Source: Timema cristinae (taxonomy: Eukaryota; Arthropoda; Insecta; Phasmatodea; Timematidae). Taken from it: a stretch of 64,000 nt of DNA. The stretch is taken from NCBI GenBank assembly GCA_039000515.1, contig JBCFYV010009882.1, positions 61,397,317 through 61,461,316 of the forward strand, written 5' to 3'. Shown one piece after another: positions 49,232 through 60,529 of the stretch. Positions within the stretch are counted from its first letter, which is position 1. Each line of letters opens with the position of its first letter. Both the position numbers and the translations under genes were made by a program. The notes below the pieces were generated by a model. It did no database searches and was not told where the DNA came from. It was given only the letters and a program-made list of their open reading frames with translations.

Positions 49232-49500
49232 GCACCGCGTCTTAATACCCATTCGGGTTATACGCATAATACATTAAAAAAAAAAAATTATTTCCTTTAT
49301 CCCTTTTAACCCTTATACTATTTTATTTTTATGATTTACTTACTGCTCTTTCTACCATTATTGCCTTTTTGGTCTTATTGCCATTTTTGATTAAATCTAA
49401 CTTACTTTCTATCATTTTTACCATTTTTATCATTTAAGATTTCTACCTTTTACCCTTTCTATCCTTTTTACCCAAGACCATTTTCAACATATACCCTGTT
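48590..49500. repeat. Pyrimidine-rich degenerate repeat tract
   Basis: About 900 bases of repeats resembling tttttaccctttt on the plus strand, with C/T runs dominating. An (ATT)n microsatellite at about 49168-49230 carries a minus-strand SINE tail (agcaccgcgtcttaatacc) next to it. The hydrophobic open frame in 48451-48810 is a by-product of this composition. Confidence 0.7.
49168..49270 (-). repeat. SINE tail with (ATT)n, minus orientation
   Basis: On the minus strand: gcgtataacccgaatgggta then ttaagacgcggtgct and (AAT)n. This is the shared 3' tail of the SINE families without a head. Confidence 0.65.
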
Positions 49501-49501
49501 T

Positions 49502-51534
49502 CAGGAGCGGATCTAGCCAATGGGTGTATGGGCACGTGCCCCTCCCCCCCCCCCCCCCCCAAATTAAATAAATACAATAATTATAAAATATTAATCCGAG
49601 TTTATTTATCACTTCATTTTATGTTTTAATTCCATAAAAGTAGCTTATTTAGTGTGTTATAATGACATTTTATTATTAGCAAGCGATTATCTTTATGTCA
49701 GAGGCAGACAAAGGTTTTCACTAAGATCAGAGTTGTAGAGCTCCTACACCCGATGTCCTGTGTATTTGTGTTAGGCCGAGCGCACACGAAACTAGTCTGA
49801 TGTCACCGAACAATGACTATTCTCGGGTAAAATTAGTCAGCACCCGAGCTGCCTTTCACTCAGAGGATAATGTGACGACTGGCGAATCTTACTAACGTCT
49901 CTAAAAGTTGAGCATCGAATAGTACCTGTACGATAAACAAATAGTTGTTTCTGTTTTTAAGTAATTTCATATAATGTGTTACGCCAATAATGACTGTAGT
50001 GCTTGTTTTTTTTGTTTTTAATTAATATTGATTCTGAGTGCTTATTTTGTGTAAGTTATATAAAATAGAGTCCAAACAACAATGAACACTATTAAGGACA
50101 TAGCATGCAAGTTATTAGACTATCAAAGAAGGCTTGAAATAAGGAAACTTGTTTCTTGAAGACCACAACTTAACCCATCACGTACTTATCATAGCCAGAA
50201 GAGAAACTGCAGTCGTAGTTTAAACCCGAAACTGTATAAGAAAGCTACCTAGATTGCAGGGTGTGACCAAAAAAAATGTGTTTTTGCTGTACTGATTTAG
50301 GCTCTGCAGACACGTAGGCGACTACAGGTGTAGTTGATCTCAAACACTTGAATGAGAAACTAAAAAAGCATTAAGTGAGTAAACTGCATTTGCAAAATGA
50401 AATGAATCTGGCAATGTTGGGGCGGTTAGACATAATACAGCAATTAGAAGAAATTTACAGAAAGACACAAAACAGCGTGAATTATTGGAGAGAAACAGTT
50501 ACTTACATTCTCAAATAATCTATTGTATCAAATTTTGCTATTCTTTTTATTTGCTTTTAAGAGGCCATTAGGAAACTGTTGAAAGTTTAAATCCAGGAGT
50601 TCTTAGCGATTAGATTTTTGTTGCATCTTTAGATAATGTAGTACGAGAAAATCTGGAAAGTTCAAACGTTTTCAAAAGCACTTCAAAAACAGTACAGCAT
50701 GACATTTTGGATGCTATGCTGATAGTAGCTCATTCTTATATAAAATAATAAATCGAAAAAACTGAGTACTTAGCAGTTGTTGTTGTAAAACAATTTAAAA
50801 TAAGTTTTTTTTTAGAATCTGTGACGCTTCTGAAAATAATTGTGACTATTCTGATGACAAGTGTAGAAAATGAAAGGTCCTTTTCTACTCTAAGAGAGTA
50901 AACACTTTTTTTAGAAACTCTATGCAACAAGATCGTCTGAATGCTTTAAAAATGTTGTCAGTTTCTAAAGATCTAATCCGTTCAATACCAGATTTTAATA
51001 AACTCGTTATTGAAGAGTTTGTCAAATCCAAACACCGAAGAATGAACTTTTCATGTATGGGATTGCGAAAGAAGACATTTAGTTTTTGTCTAATCCATAA
51101 TATTGCATTTTCTAAAACAGTTATGATACTTATCATTGCAACAAATGCAGCTAGGACTTTTGATTCTATGAAGATATTCATTGATAAATATCTTAGTTTT
51201 GTTGTGTTTCTTAAAAAAAATTTGTATATAAGAATAATATTGTATTTCTAGCAAAATTATTTAGTTTGAATAGTATTACTTGGCTAACCTAGCAAGGATA
51301 ATTTATTTATTGTAAAAAAATGCAAGATAAAATCCATAATTAGGTAGGCATAGGTAGGTAGGTATAAGTATATAGGTGTATATAGGTAAATCTATATTTT
51401 TGTATGCGAAGATTTTCAGGAAATCATATTAATGTTATGTGAATGAAAATGATAGCCTATTTATTTTTACATTATTAATTAGCTTAATTATTTTTGTGCC
51501 CTCCCTGAGAAATATTTCTGAAGCCACCACCCTG
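49502..51534 (+). mobile_element. hAT transposon relic
   Basis: The left end CAGGAGCGGATCTAG and the inverse of the right end CAGGGTGGTGGCTTCAG resemble a common CAGGGGCGGATC-type hAT terminus. The 8-base direct repeat CCCTGTTT occurs at 49494-49501 and 51530-51537. If that is the target duplication, the element ends at 51529 instead. A poly-C run lies at about 49542-49560. The interior carries transposase pieces: DLKHLNEKLKKH, then LDAMLIVAHSYIK-like, and at 50922-51050 QQDRLNALKMLSVSKDLIRS followed by IPDFNKLVIEEFVKSKHRRM, the C-terminal dimerisation domain typical of hAT (ZMYM-like) proteins. Stops and frameshifts throughout. Confidence 0.7.
50922..51060 (+). pseudogene. hAT transposase C-terminal dimerisation domain, relic
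   Basis: The best-preserved part of the element above. It contains QQDRLNALKMLSVSKDLIRS and KSKHRRMNF and follows, after frame breaks, the SVENERSFSTLR piece (about 50860-50900) that corresponds to the hAT SE(R)xFS.L...K block. The frame is open only locally. Confidence 0.65.
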
Positions 51535-51599
51535 TTTTACCTGAATCCTCACTTCTCCAATCATGTAGAGGAAGTGACGAGAACTATTAAAAAAAAATA

Positions 51600-53400
51600 A
51601 CATGAAGGTTTGGGAAAGATGAAACACAAGATAAATATACAAATGTATCAAATCAGTTTATTTAAATTGAAACAATTGAATAGAACTGCATATGGTTTAG
51701 ATAGATCTTGGATTAAACAGTCCTTTATTAAATGCCATAGACGTATACATCCAAACAAGGAAGAATTGCAGTAAACATCTAGGTTACTAAAAATCAACAC
51801 AAGTAAAGTTGAGTCTAATGTCGAGTCTAGTAGCTCTTCAAATTAGAACTAAAGCACATTCTGCTACGAAGGTGCATCTGCCTCAACACGGCAGCAAAAT
51901 AAATATAAATTAAATATTAATTTGAGGTTAAGCTCCAATACATAACTATCCAGCCTACCAATTTTTAGACTTAGACCTGGAAGATATATAGAACAATCAT
52001 AGTTAAATAATAGTTAATAATATCAATTTATAGTAAGTCCAAATTTGAAAGAGTTACTATAATGGTAGTTAAATGAGCTAGCTAGCATGAGTTAACTCCA
52101 TGGAGAGCTATGTAACACAAATATTAATGTCCTAGAAGAGGAACAATCATTTTACAAATTTTAAATCACACTAACAGGAATCAAGGTTGTTTAAGATACT
52201 TTGGCCGGTCAGTTCCTAACTAGTACTGCCTGGACATTCAACAGTATATATGTGTATATATATTTCCACCCTATTTAGGACAAACTAAAACTAGTGCAAA
52301 AAAATAATTTATTAACTAATACAAACGGTGCCAGAAGGGGGCTGGAGACTAAACACTATCCCCGTGGGCCACTACAATGAACTAGTAATGCTCCCACAGG
52401 TTGTGCACCGATAATAGGTACACTAAAGAGAAACAATAGGGACTGGTATCAGTCACAGACCTAATCAGGTCAATGAACAAAGTGTTAGATAGCCTGATTT
52501 CCACCATTAAGTGATCCTAAGCATGGCCATACAGATTAGGGAGTCATAACTGTTTTATAGTATATAGCACTATGTCTATGGACATAGAAAAATAAGTCAG
52601 AAACACTATCATAGTAAATCATGTCCTAAGGACCTAGATAATTAGATCATTAAACTCATCATTCAAAACTATGCCTTATGGGCATAGAAAAGCAAGTCAG
52701 AATCTCTGACACAAAATATTATGTAATATGGATATTGAAAGGAACAAAAGACTAACATTGAAACCTATGCCTTATGGGCATAGAAAAATAAGTCAGAAAC
52801 TCTGACAAACAATACCAAGTCATATGGTCATAGAAAAGGGTAAGAGCCATAACAATCTAAACTATGCCTTATGGGCATAGAAAAACAAGTTAGAAACTCT
52901 GACACAAAATCTATGTCTTATGGACAAGGTATAAGAGTACTAAGACTCTAGGTTCTCTCCTAATACAAATACTCATAGTGACTGCCACAGCTACTTCTGC
53001 GACGTGGAGGTGAGACCGATGCCTCACCCATCGTGATCAAAAGTTGCTAAGTCCGCAGATGTAGGATGACGTCCAAGAATCTCCTCCGTCAAATAGATAC
53101 AATAAAATACATAATGTGAAGCGAGGATAGACGGCTAAATACTAACCGAACTGACGTATTCAAGGAGGGTCTTCACCCGTACAGCAGTGGAGGAGGTAAT
53201 TAGCAGAATCTCGCCGAATGAGAACTAGTGCTAGAAGACTGCGTGGCAAACAGAGAGAAATAGCTCGGCCATTTCATCGAAGTGGGGTCTTCGAGTGAGA
53301 TGTCATTCTCTTGTTCTGCCAACAACAGTCAGCTGGGGCATTTTCCTGAAGTTAGGGCGTTTCCCGGCAACATGAATTCATCGTGAGTTAATATCTGTCA
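51600..53400. repeat. Unclassified dispersed repeat (copy 1) with hairpin array
   Basis: Shares several blocks with 60530-62220 in the same order: tggccggtcagttcctaact / tggccggtcctttccctatt, then actgcc...cattcaa-agta, a conserved ggtgcca, and then an array of short hairpins. Here at least five CTATG-Y-C-ttat-G-R-CATAG hairpins (52570-52587, 52669-52687, 52765-52783, 52862-52880, and a degraded one at 52911-52926) alternate with GTCAGA-aac-TCTGAC. The region after the array (52970-53400) is less AT-rich. No open frame. Possibly the long terminal or untranslated part of a large retroelement. Confidence 0.5.
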
Positions 53401-53519
53401 CACATTATTAAAACTTATTAGCCGGAGGCTTAATACGCTGCATACCCTATACCGTTTATAGCCTATATCCTGATGAAATTAATACCATACTCCAGATCTA
53501 ATAAGAGATACACGCACCT

Positions 53520-53984
53520 TCTTACTGATTTGATTTCGACGTGTATTCCAAATGTGCTTTGGCCATATCTGTCAAGACAAAAACAGATAAGAAAGTAACC
53601 ACCGCCATGGTACACGTTCTAAGACAAGTCCGCTAATGGTTTACCTCCCATACGCCACATGCATACGGATAATGGTAGAGAGTATTACAACGCCAATTTT
53701 GGGTGACCTGGTGGTCTAGGGCTAAGGTGTCAGACTTCTGTGCTGGGGGTCTGGGGTTCAATCCTTGGTCCCGGCATGGATTTATCTGATTACCAAACCC
53801 TTTATTTACCTCTGGCAGAACGTGTATTAGTCACAACGTGTGAATGTGTGGAATGCCAGGCCTCCACCATGGTTCGGATCCCACGCTAAACTGTAGGTCC
53901 TACATTTCATCTCACAATCATCCTACCATTACACATTAGCGTAAGTGCGTATAACACGAACGGATAGTAAGACGAATTATTATT

Positions 53985-54043
<59 letters not shown>

Positions 54044-54581
54044 GCCGCCAATTTAAAATTTGTCAAGGCAAGGAAAAAGCCCACGCGCTCAAGAACATGA
54101 TGTGGACAAGATTTAAGGTTAAAGGATCATATCATCGATTCTTTATTCGCCTAATACAGCAAAAAGGTACACTCGACTATTAAGATGAGACATATCGACG
54201 TTAAAGATTATGGTCTTTTTACATACCGACTATATACGTTCTTAGACTGTGTATCCCACACCGGCTCAATTTAAAGTTGGCAATATCTTTCGTATCAAAA
54301 GACATAAGGATGGTTTTGCAAATGGTTACACCTCAAACTTGTTGGTTGATCTTTTCAAGAGAAGCAATATCATCGTATCAAATCACAGAAGGTTCCTGCT
54401 CCAGGATATGAAGGATGAGCCTATTAAGGGAGTATTTTACTCTCAAGAGATCAAGAAAAGTTTTATCCCGATGTATACCTTGTATATAAAATCGTCACGT
54501 GTCGACGATACAACAAACGTTAAATGGTTAGGGTTTGGCTCTTCAGACAATTCATGCATTTATGACGCTGACATTATCTAG
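53520..54581 (+). pseudogene. Polinton/Maverick integrase relic, split by a SINE
   Basis: Plus-strand pieces before the SINE (53540-53699) read FDFDVYSKCALAISVKTKTD and, out of frame, THGREYYNANF-like sequence corresponding to the HTDNG.E.YN..F block of retroviral-type integrases. After the SINE, 54249-54581 reads FKVGNIFRIKRHKDGFANGY, PIKGVFYSQEIKKSF, then VKWLGFGSSDNSCIYDADI. This matches the C-terminal part of Polinton integrases, including the chromodomain-like VKWLGF...NSWI block. Several frameshifts. No other Polinton gene (polymerase B, ATPase, protease, capsid) is recognised nearby, though 54600-55300 may hold further decayed Polinton sequence. Confidence 0.65.
53700..54045 (+). mobile_element. 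Full-length tRNA-derived SINE, family B, with target duplication
   Basis: Flanked by the 9-base duplication CGCCAATTT (53691-53699 and 54046-54054). The head tgggtgacctggtggtctag holds an A-box-like stretch and ggggttcaatccttggtccc a B box. The body contains ggaatgccaggcctccacca. The end acacgaacggatagtaagac is followed by A/T sequence and (AAT)n. It is inserted in the Polinton integrase relic and is therefore younger than it. Confidence 0.85.
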
Positions 54582-55065
54582 TAGAGGAGAGACAACCTCC
54601 CTCCCTTTTTAGAGGTAAGGGGACTTCCCTCTCGTTTTAAGAATCCAACCTTATAAAGAAGACTACAGGTGGAGAGTATCACATCATTCGAAAATGTTCT
54701 GTCAATTAGGGAATATAGCCGAAGATTTGAAGACATAGAGCTAGGTAAGGGTTATTTGAACAACATCATCGTAAATAATCAAGTCTACAAGGAAACGTGT
54801 GATTACACAACGCACTTTTCAAGGGCACATAGCCCTTGTATGTGGGAGTGAAGTCAGTACGTAGAGGCATATGATGAAAAGTGCATAGTTTAGAGGTGAC
54901 TAACCTAAGATCCTAGAATCTCCGTTCCTGGTTCAACGCCCGCATTTGATCCAGATGTCTAGGTCTTAATAGTGTTCGTGCTTTAGAAGGAAAAGACTGC
55001 AACATCGATCCTTGAATTTCACCAAGGTGACGACGGTTGGGATGAATTCATGATGACTGTAAAAA

Positions 55066-55093
55066 TTTGATGGATATATATATATCCATCAAA
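55066..55093. repeat. Perfect 28-base palindrome
   Basis: TTTGATGGATATA and its exact inverse, with no spacer. No gene is associated. Confidence 0.8.
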
Positions 55094-55367
55094 TGTGTGT
55101 GTGTTTAATATATAGGTGTAACATTTAAATTAATCTGTTTTATTTATTTCAAAGAAGTATTTTGATAATAAAGCATACTTTTACTAAACCAGCTATGGTA
55201 GACCACAGAAGATTAAAGGTATGTTCTTGATGGAGGAAAGAATATCACAGATTACGATGTCAGGAGGGATATGTTGTATATTATGTTCCAGAATTCATTT
55301 ATTGTCCTAGAACATGGAGAGAAAACATCATTGGTAGGGTGTGAGGAGGTGGAATATATGAATACGG

Positions 55368-55370
55368 TAG

Positions 55371-55406
<36 letters not shown>

Positions 55407-55425
55407 AAGAGAGAGAGAGAGAGAA
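55368..55425. repeat. (TA)n(GA)n microsatellite
   Basis: TA repeats followed by AGAG repeats, like that at 22478-22504. The Ser/Leu/Tyr-Ile repeat frame on the minus strand here is a by-product. Confidence 0.8.
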
Positions 55426-56189
55426 AGGAGATTCTCACATACGTAATTAAATTGTGGGAGCTGGAGGGAGAGAGAAATACTATAGACCACTCAGGGAGGA
55501 GGGAGTAGGGAGATAGAGAGAACTAGAGCATGAGCCTCTAAGGGGGCTGGCTCCACGATAGGGTGAGGAGAACCGGTTCTGGGGAATACACACATCTCTA
55601 GAAAGTTTAATACGTGATGTATACACTTTGTGTCACTGTGCTCTAGAATTCTGACACCTATACTACTAAGTGAACTTATTAACCTTCGAATAAAAAATAA
55701 TTCACTATATGATCAAATAATAGTTTTAGTGCTATAAATCAATTATATTTAAATTTATAACATGTTAAATTATATTGTTACAAGCATTAGGTTTTATTGA
55801 ACTAAGGTCTGCTTAAAAGTTACATCAAAAGGAAGGAACAATCATTTAGATTTAAACAAATAAATATAATCATTTCATCGCCCCATCTATATCTAGGGCA
55901 AGAACTTTTCCAGAGTTGAAGAGGAATACCATGCTGTTTAAATAATCGATATGATGCCATCTTAAAGGAAGAAGGAAATTTTTAGTTCACAATTGATGAA
56001 CGATTAAGGAAAGATGCAAAATTTTAATGAATAAATTAAAGTCAATACTATTTACAGCGTAGGGGAGGGATAATGTGAAGGTTTATCCTGATCATACTGT
56101 AATAATATTTTACTATGGATATAACTAGTAGGAGAAAATAGTTTTTATTGGATTAAGAAGCGACTTGACACGGATATATGCATGAAATC

Positions 56190-56460
56190 AATTAGCCTAA
56201 GATAATTTGGCCTAAACAGTGAGACTAAAAGTATAAGTTAGCTCAAAAGATTTAGATAAAAGTCTTATGGTCTAGTATCATTTGGTCTAAAGTCATCTTG
56301 ATGTCAGTAATATTACCTAGATATATTTGGCCTAAAGCGACGTCACTTGCTCTAAAATCATCTGGACTTAAACTAATTTCTAAAACAAAGGTTTTGCCCA
56401 CTTAAATTCACACAAAGTCAGTTGATCTAAAGCCATTAAGACTAAAAATTAACTTCGCAT
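56190..56460. repeat. Degenerate minisatellite, unit about 17-20 bases
   Basis: Repeated forms of atttggtctaaagtcatc and variants (tttggcctaaac, gttgatctaaagcc), with spacing that drifts. Confidence 0.6.
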
Positions 56461-57424
56461 CAGATAAATACTGACATTTTAGTTTGAATATTTTTGATAC
56501 AGTAGATGCGAGATAGTATTACTTTATTTATAGATACGTCAGTATTCTTGAAACAATGAAATTGTTTTGTACGTCCTACTCATTAAAATTGAGTTATATA
56601 TTAAATGTATTTTTTACAGTAATAAATCGTATTGATAGAAATTTTAGAAGAAAATAATCTTTAAAGAGATGTTAAAGAACCAGAACCCGAAACGGAACCC
56701 AAAAAGTAAATGGCTTAAGAACTGGAACCAGAATTGAAATAGAGTTTTAGGCTTGTGACGGCTAATATTGTGTTTTGAAAGTTCTTACTTAAAATAAAAA
56801 ATATTCCATAATTTCATGCTATGCCCTTATTTTTTAAACCTAATTATATAGTTTTAAAATACACTTTTCCCCTTCCGTAGGAATTTTTGTGAGGTTAGGC
56901 TATATATATATATATATTTTATATATATATATATATATTATCCAGGGGGATTACAGAAGTATTATTGTGCACTTAACAGTAAAAAGAAGGAATAATAATT
57001 ACTATCACAATTGTTAGTGTTTTTTATTTTTAAATTTCGGCTAAGAGCTTATATAGTAAGAAATACGTGTTTAGCTCTTGAGTCACAGCAAACAAGTCTA
57101 AGAAAGGAGAATACTAAGAAATGAGAACTGGCCCAGTTGTACAGTAAGTCTAAGCTAAATATGAAGATATTTATTTAAAAGTGCTATTTATAAAAAAAAG
57201 TTAAACAACTTAAGCTGTTGTGGTAAATTTGCATAGAAGAAGGTGAGTTGGAGTAGCAAATTGCTAATATTTTCACTCTGCCTCAAAATATCGAGTAATA
57301 ACTAGTCCAAAGTCTGTATTCATTGTGTGTAGTTCAGAAGTGTTTTTTTAAATAGTTTTATTAAAAATTGATTATTTGAATTATTTATAGCTTCTTATTA
57401 TTACTAGGCATTCTGTTTCACGAA

Positions 57425-57725
57425 AGGTCCATTCCTTTTGTCAGTGAACTTAGACCGTCAAATGCGCCCTGTCCTCTGCCTCCTCCTTCAGCTCCCAGAC
57501 TATCCTTCGTTCCTTCAATTCATCTAATAATTGAATCCTCCTTCTTCCTAAGCCACGCCTTCCCTCAACCTTTCCTTCTATGACTGGTGCAGGAGACACT
57601 TCTTCCTAAGGATGTCTCCGATCCAGTTTGCTTTGCACTAAATAATCACATCCAAAATGGTTCTCTTATCACCCATTCTTTTTAGAATTTCATCTGATAG
57701 ATGGGATGAAATAAATATTACCCAG
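57425..57725 (-). pseudogene. LINE reverse-transcriptase tail, minus strand
   Basis: Minus strand from about 57725 down: EILKRMGDKRTILDVI, NWIGDILRKKCLLH, GRRGLGRRRIQLLDELKERR, then WELKEEAEDRAHL. This is the familiar C-terminal tail of an insect non-LTR element (W-IGHILRRNCLLH... G-RRR-QLLDDLKE). It is broken by stops and shifts. It differs in sequence from the tails at 5285, 32737 and 59995, so a second LINE family is present. 6275-6425 is its shorter relative. Confidence 0.75.
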
Positions 57726-58227
57726 TGCGGAATTTCTTTAAATGACACATCAAGGATATTATCGGATGGTTTTTAAGGTAAGTTACATAAAGCTAAGAGA
57801 TTCTAACACCACAAAATCAATTCCTTATTTTAGGGTATCTATAATTAATTAAGGACTTCAAGTGAATAGACACATATAAAATTAAAAATATTCTAATTGA
57901 AATAGAGAATAATGCCGTAACATTGTTTTAATATCCTGTTAATGAAGCCTAAAATAATGTTTTTCACATAAAAATAATGGACATACGTATAAAATAGCCG
58001 ATTTAAATTTATTGAATAACTAAACTATAGGCCTAATCATATAAGTCCACACTATTTACTTTTGTTCTCGACATGGTAAGTAGCTGTTTGATTGTATGAA
58101 ATTAGATAAATTAATTAATTTACCTTTTTAAAATTTGAATACGTATAAAATAAAGTTTTTTTATGTACTAATTTGAAAATAAAATCAAATTATTTTCAAA
58201 ATTGGTAAAACAAAACTCCAATACATT

Positions 58228-58528
58228 AGCCTGCAATCGAGATATACTGACCGAGTGGTCGTCATCAGTCCCCAAAGATAGTGCTATTTTCTGCAGATAG
58301 AGGGTGTCATGTGATCAGCACAACGAGCCATCCAGCCATTAATCTCAGATTACTAGACCAGAACCCCTACTTTTTCATTCAAGTAGCTCCAAATTTATCC
58401 TCACGAGGCTGAGTAGACCCTGTTCTAGACCCACTAATTCAGAATAAATTTGTAATCGCTTGGGTTCAAACCTGGGACCTCTGTATCTGTAGCCATGAAC
58501 TCTAATCACTAGCGCACAGAGGCAGTAT
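58228..58528 (-). repeat. tRNA-derived SINE, family D, minus orientation
   Basis: On the minus strand: ctgcctctgtgcgctagtga (A-box-like), then gaggtcccaggtttgaaccc (B box), followed by a body of about 230 bases ending near gactgatgacgaccactcgg. It has no tail in common with families A and B. Confidence 0.6.
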
Positions 58529-59074
58529 TTATTAAGAATACTAGAATTCTGTCAAACAAAAATATAATAAAATGATCTGTTCAAATAGCTCCCCAATTTT
58601 TAAATAATTTTTCAAATTATCAACCTCAATAATTCTATTTTTTTATATATAAAAATAGCTCGTATATTGTACTAAATTATGTTTTAATTTTATAATCTGT
58701 AAACAAATATTTTAACGGTATTAATACTAGTAAAAATGATTTTTTAATAACCAGAACCTGATTGAGAAAAAAAGTTTTATTTTTAGAACCAGATCTGGAA
58801 CCTTTAAAATTTTGTTTGAAGAACCGAAACAAGAATCAGAGCCAACAAGTATTTCGGTTCGACTCCATAATAATATGTGTTATATATTATTTGTACCATC
58901 ACTGGTGTAGCTCTATTAAGGGAAAAGGGTATACGAAAGGGAATTATTAATGTCAACTTGCTTATAGGAAATATAATTTAAAAAGGGAACACTTTAATAA
59001 TGATAAAACCATACAGTATTTATTTTAAGGGTCCTAATTCAAATCTTATATTATTTATTTTTAAAATAAACTTT

Positions 59075-59240
59075 AGAATGGTACTGGATTTCTGCAAACG
59101 GGGAGTTATAGTTTGAATCTTGAAAGTGTGTATTGAGTATAATTTTTCCTAAATATTTTTACATTTGCCTCCACGTAAATGCGAACACATTCCCTCTAAA
59201 TTATATCTCATTAGTGTAAATATTTGGTTTTACTAGATGG
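59075..59240 (+). repeat. SINE, family A, diverged fragment
   Basis: ggtactggatttctgcaaac and the following 80 bases resemble 44738-44820. The end is lost. Confidence 0.4.
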
Positions 59241-59631
59241 TTAGTGAGACAGGTTTTCAACACCACAAGCAACAACATTTATAGTATTGAGATATCAAGT
59301 TCATAATAAGACCATCATCTGTAAATCAAGGAAATTGTACAATAAATATGACGAATATTTCTGCTAATACTTGGATTAAATGAAAAAGTGTGTCTGGAGG
59401 GTACAATCACGTGATTCAGATCGATGCAAGGCGAGTCGGCGCGTAGCGTAGTTGTGGTTTGCTGATGACTTTGATATAAATGGGCCTACAACAGTTGCTT
59501 TAAAATGTGTGTACATTAATTTGAATTATGTTCAAAAATTTAAAATATATATATATAGAATTAGTCGATCTCAGGCAAGCTATGCACACAAGATGGTCAT
59601 AAAGTCCCATTTAATAGATATATACATTTTT

Positions 59632-59945
59632 TAGCACTGCAGTTTACTATTACCGTTCAGGTTATATACTTATATATTTTTTAACCAGTTTTTTACTCTA
59701 AGGTGCCACCCTGAAATAGACTGGACTATCGAATACGGGAAGAGAGGGGTTAAAATCATAGTTGGGCGTACTGGGGGTGTTTTCCTAAATGGCTTTTTGT
59801 TCTTCTTCCATGAATATGTTACTATTGTGATTCAGTCCTACGGGATGGGACTTTATGGTCGGTCACCTGTAATTATATATTTAGTTTTAAAGGCTAATCA
59901 AAATAGGTGATGATAGGTTAAATTATGTTTTGCTAACAAAAGTGT
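59632..59945. repeat. Two abutting SINE family A remnants
   Basis: 59632-59680 is a minus-oriented shared tail (gcactgcagtttactattac then cgttcaggttatatac). 59693-59945 is a plus-oriented diverged head and body (actctaaggtgccaccctga, gaggggttaaaatcatagtt). Confidence 0.4.
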
Positions 59946-59994
59946 TGTTAATATCTCGCGTGTTGTCAATCAATGTAAAAATCAGCATATGAAA

Positions 59995-60455
59995 TACAAT
60001 TATTTTCCCGGATGTTCTCTGTGGTTGTAAAATATGGTCTCTTACCTTATATGACGAAAATAGATTTAGGGTTTTCAAAAATAAGCCGTCCAGGCAGATA
60101 TTTGGGCCAAAAGTTTATGAAGATACTGGGGAGTTGAAGAGATTACATATTAATGATTTACATACCCTGTTCTCATTACAAGATATTTATGATAACTAAA
60201 TCTCTCAAAATTTGGAGGACAGGACATGCAGCGTGGATGGAAGAATCAGAGTTAAGTTCAGGACATTGACTGGTAAACCTAATGGGAAGATACTATTGGG
60301 AAGCATTAAAGGCAAATGGGAGAATAACATTAAAATGGACTTGAAAGCGATAGAGTTTAATGGGGTGGACGGGATACAACGACCTCGAGATAAGGATAGG
60401 GGGCGTAATTTTATAAGTGCAGCAATCGACCGAGCTCCTTATGTCATAGAGTAAA
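59995..60455 (+). pseudogene. LINE reverse-transcriptase tail
   Basis: Starts with a degraded VL-GC(E)T-WSL segment (tgttctctgtggttgtaaaat). 60212-60454 reads MEDRTCSVDGRIRVK..., then KWENNIKMDLKAIEFNGVDG followed by RDKDRGRNFISAAID, corresponding to the RW-DNIKMDLKEIG-WxxxAQDRDRWR tail. Same family as 5285-5745 and 32737-33170. The region between the two parts is interrupted. Confidence 0.7.
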
Positions 60456-60529
60456 TGAGTATACTGGCTTAAACAAATCAACTCTAGTTACATATGTTCA
60501 CTAAAATCTGCACCAGACAGTTTGTACCA

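Noticed and set aside
53983..54050. Poly-isoleucine open frame
   Set aside because: Translation of the (AAT)n SINE tail.
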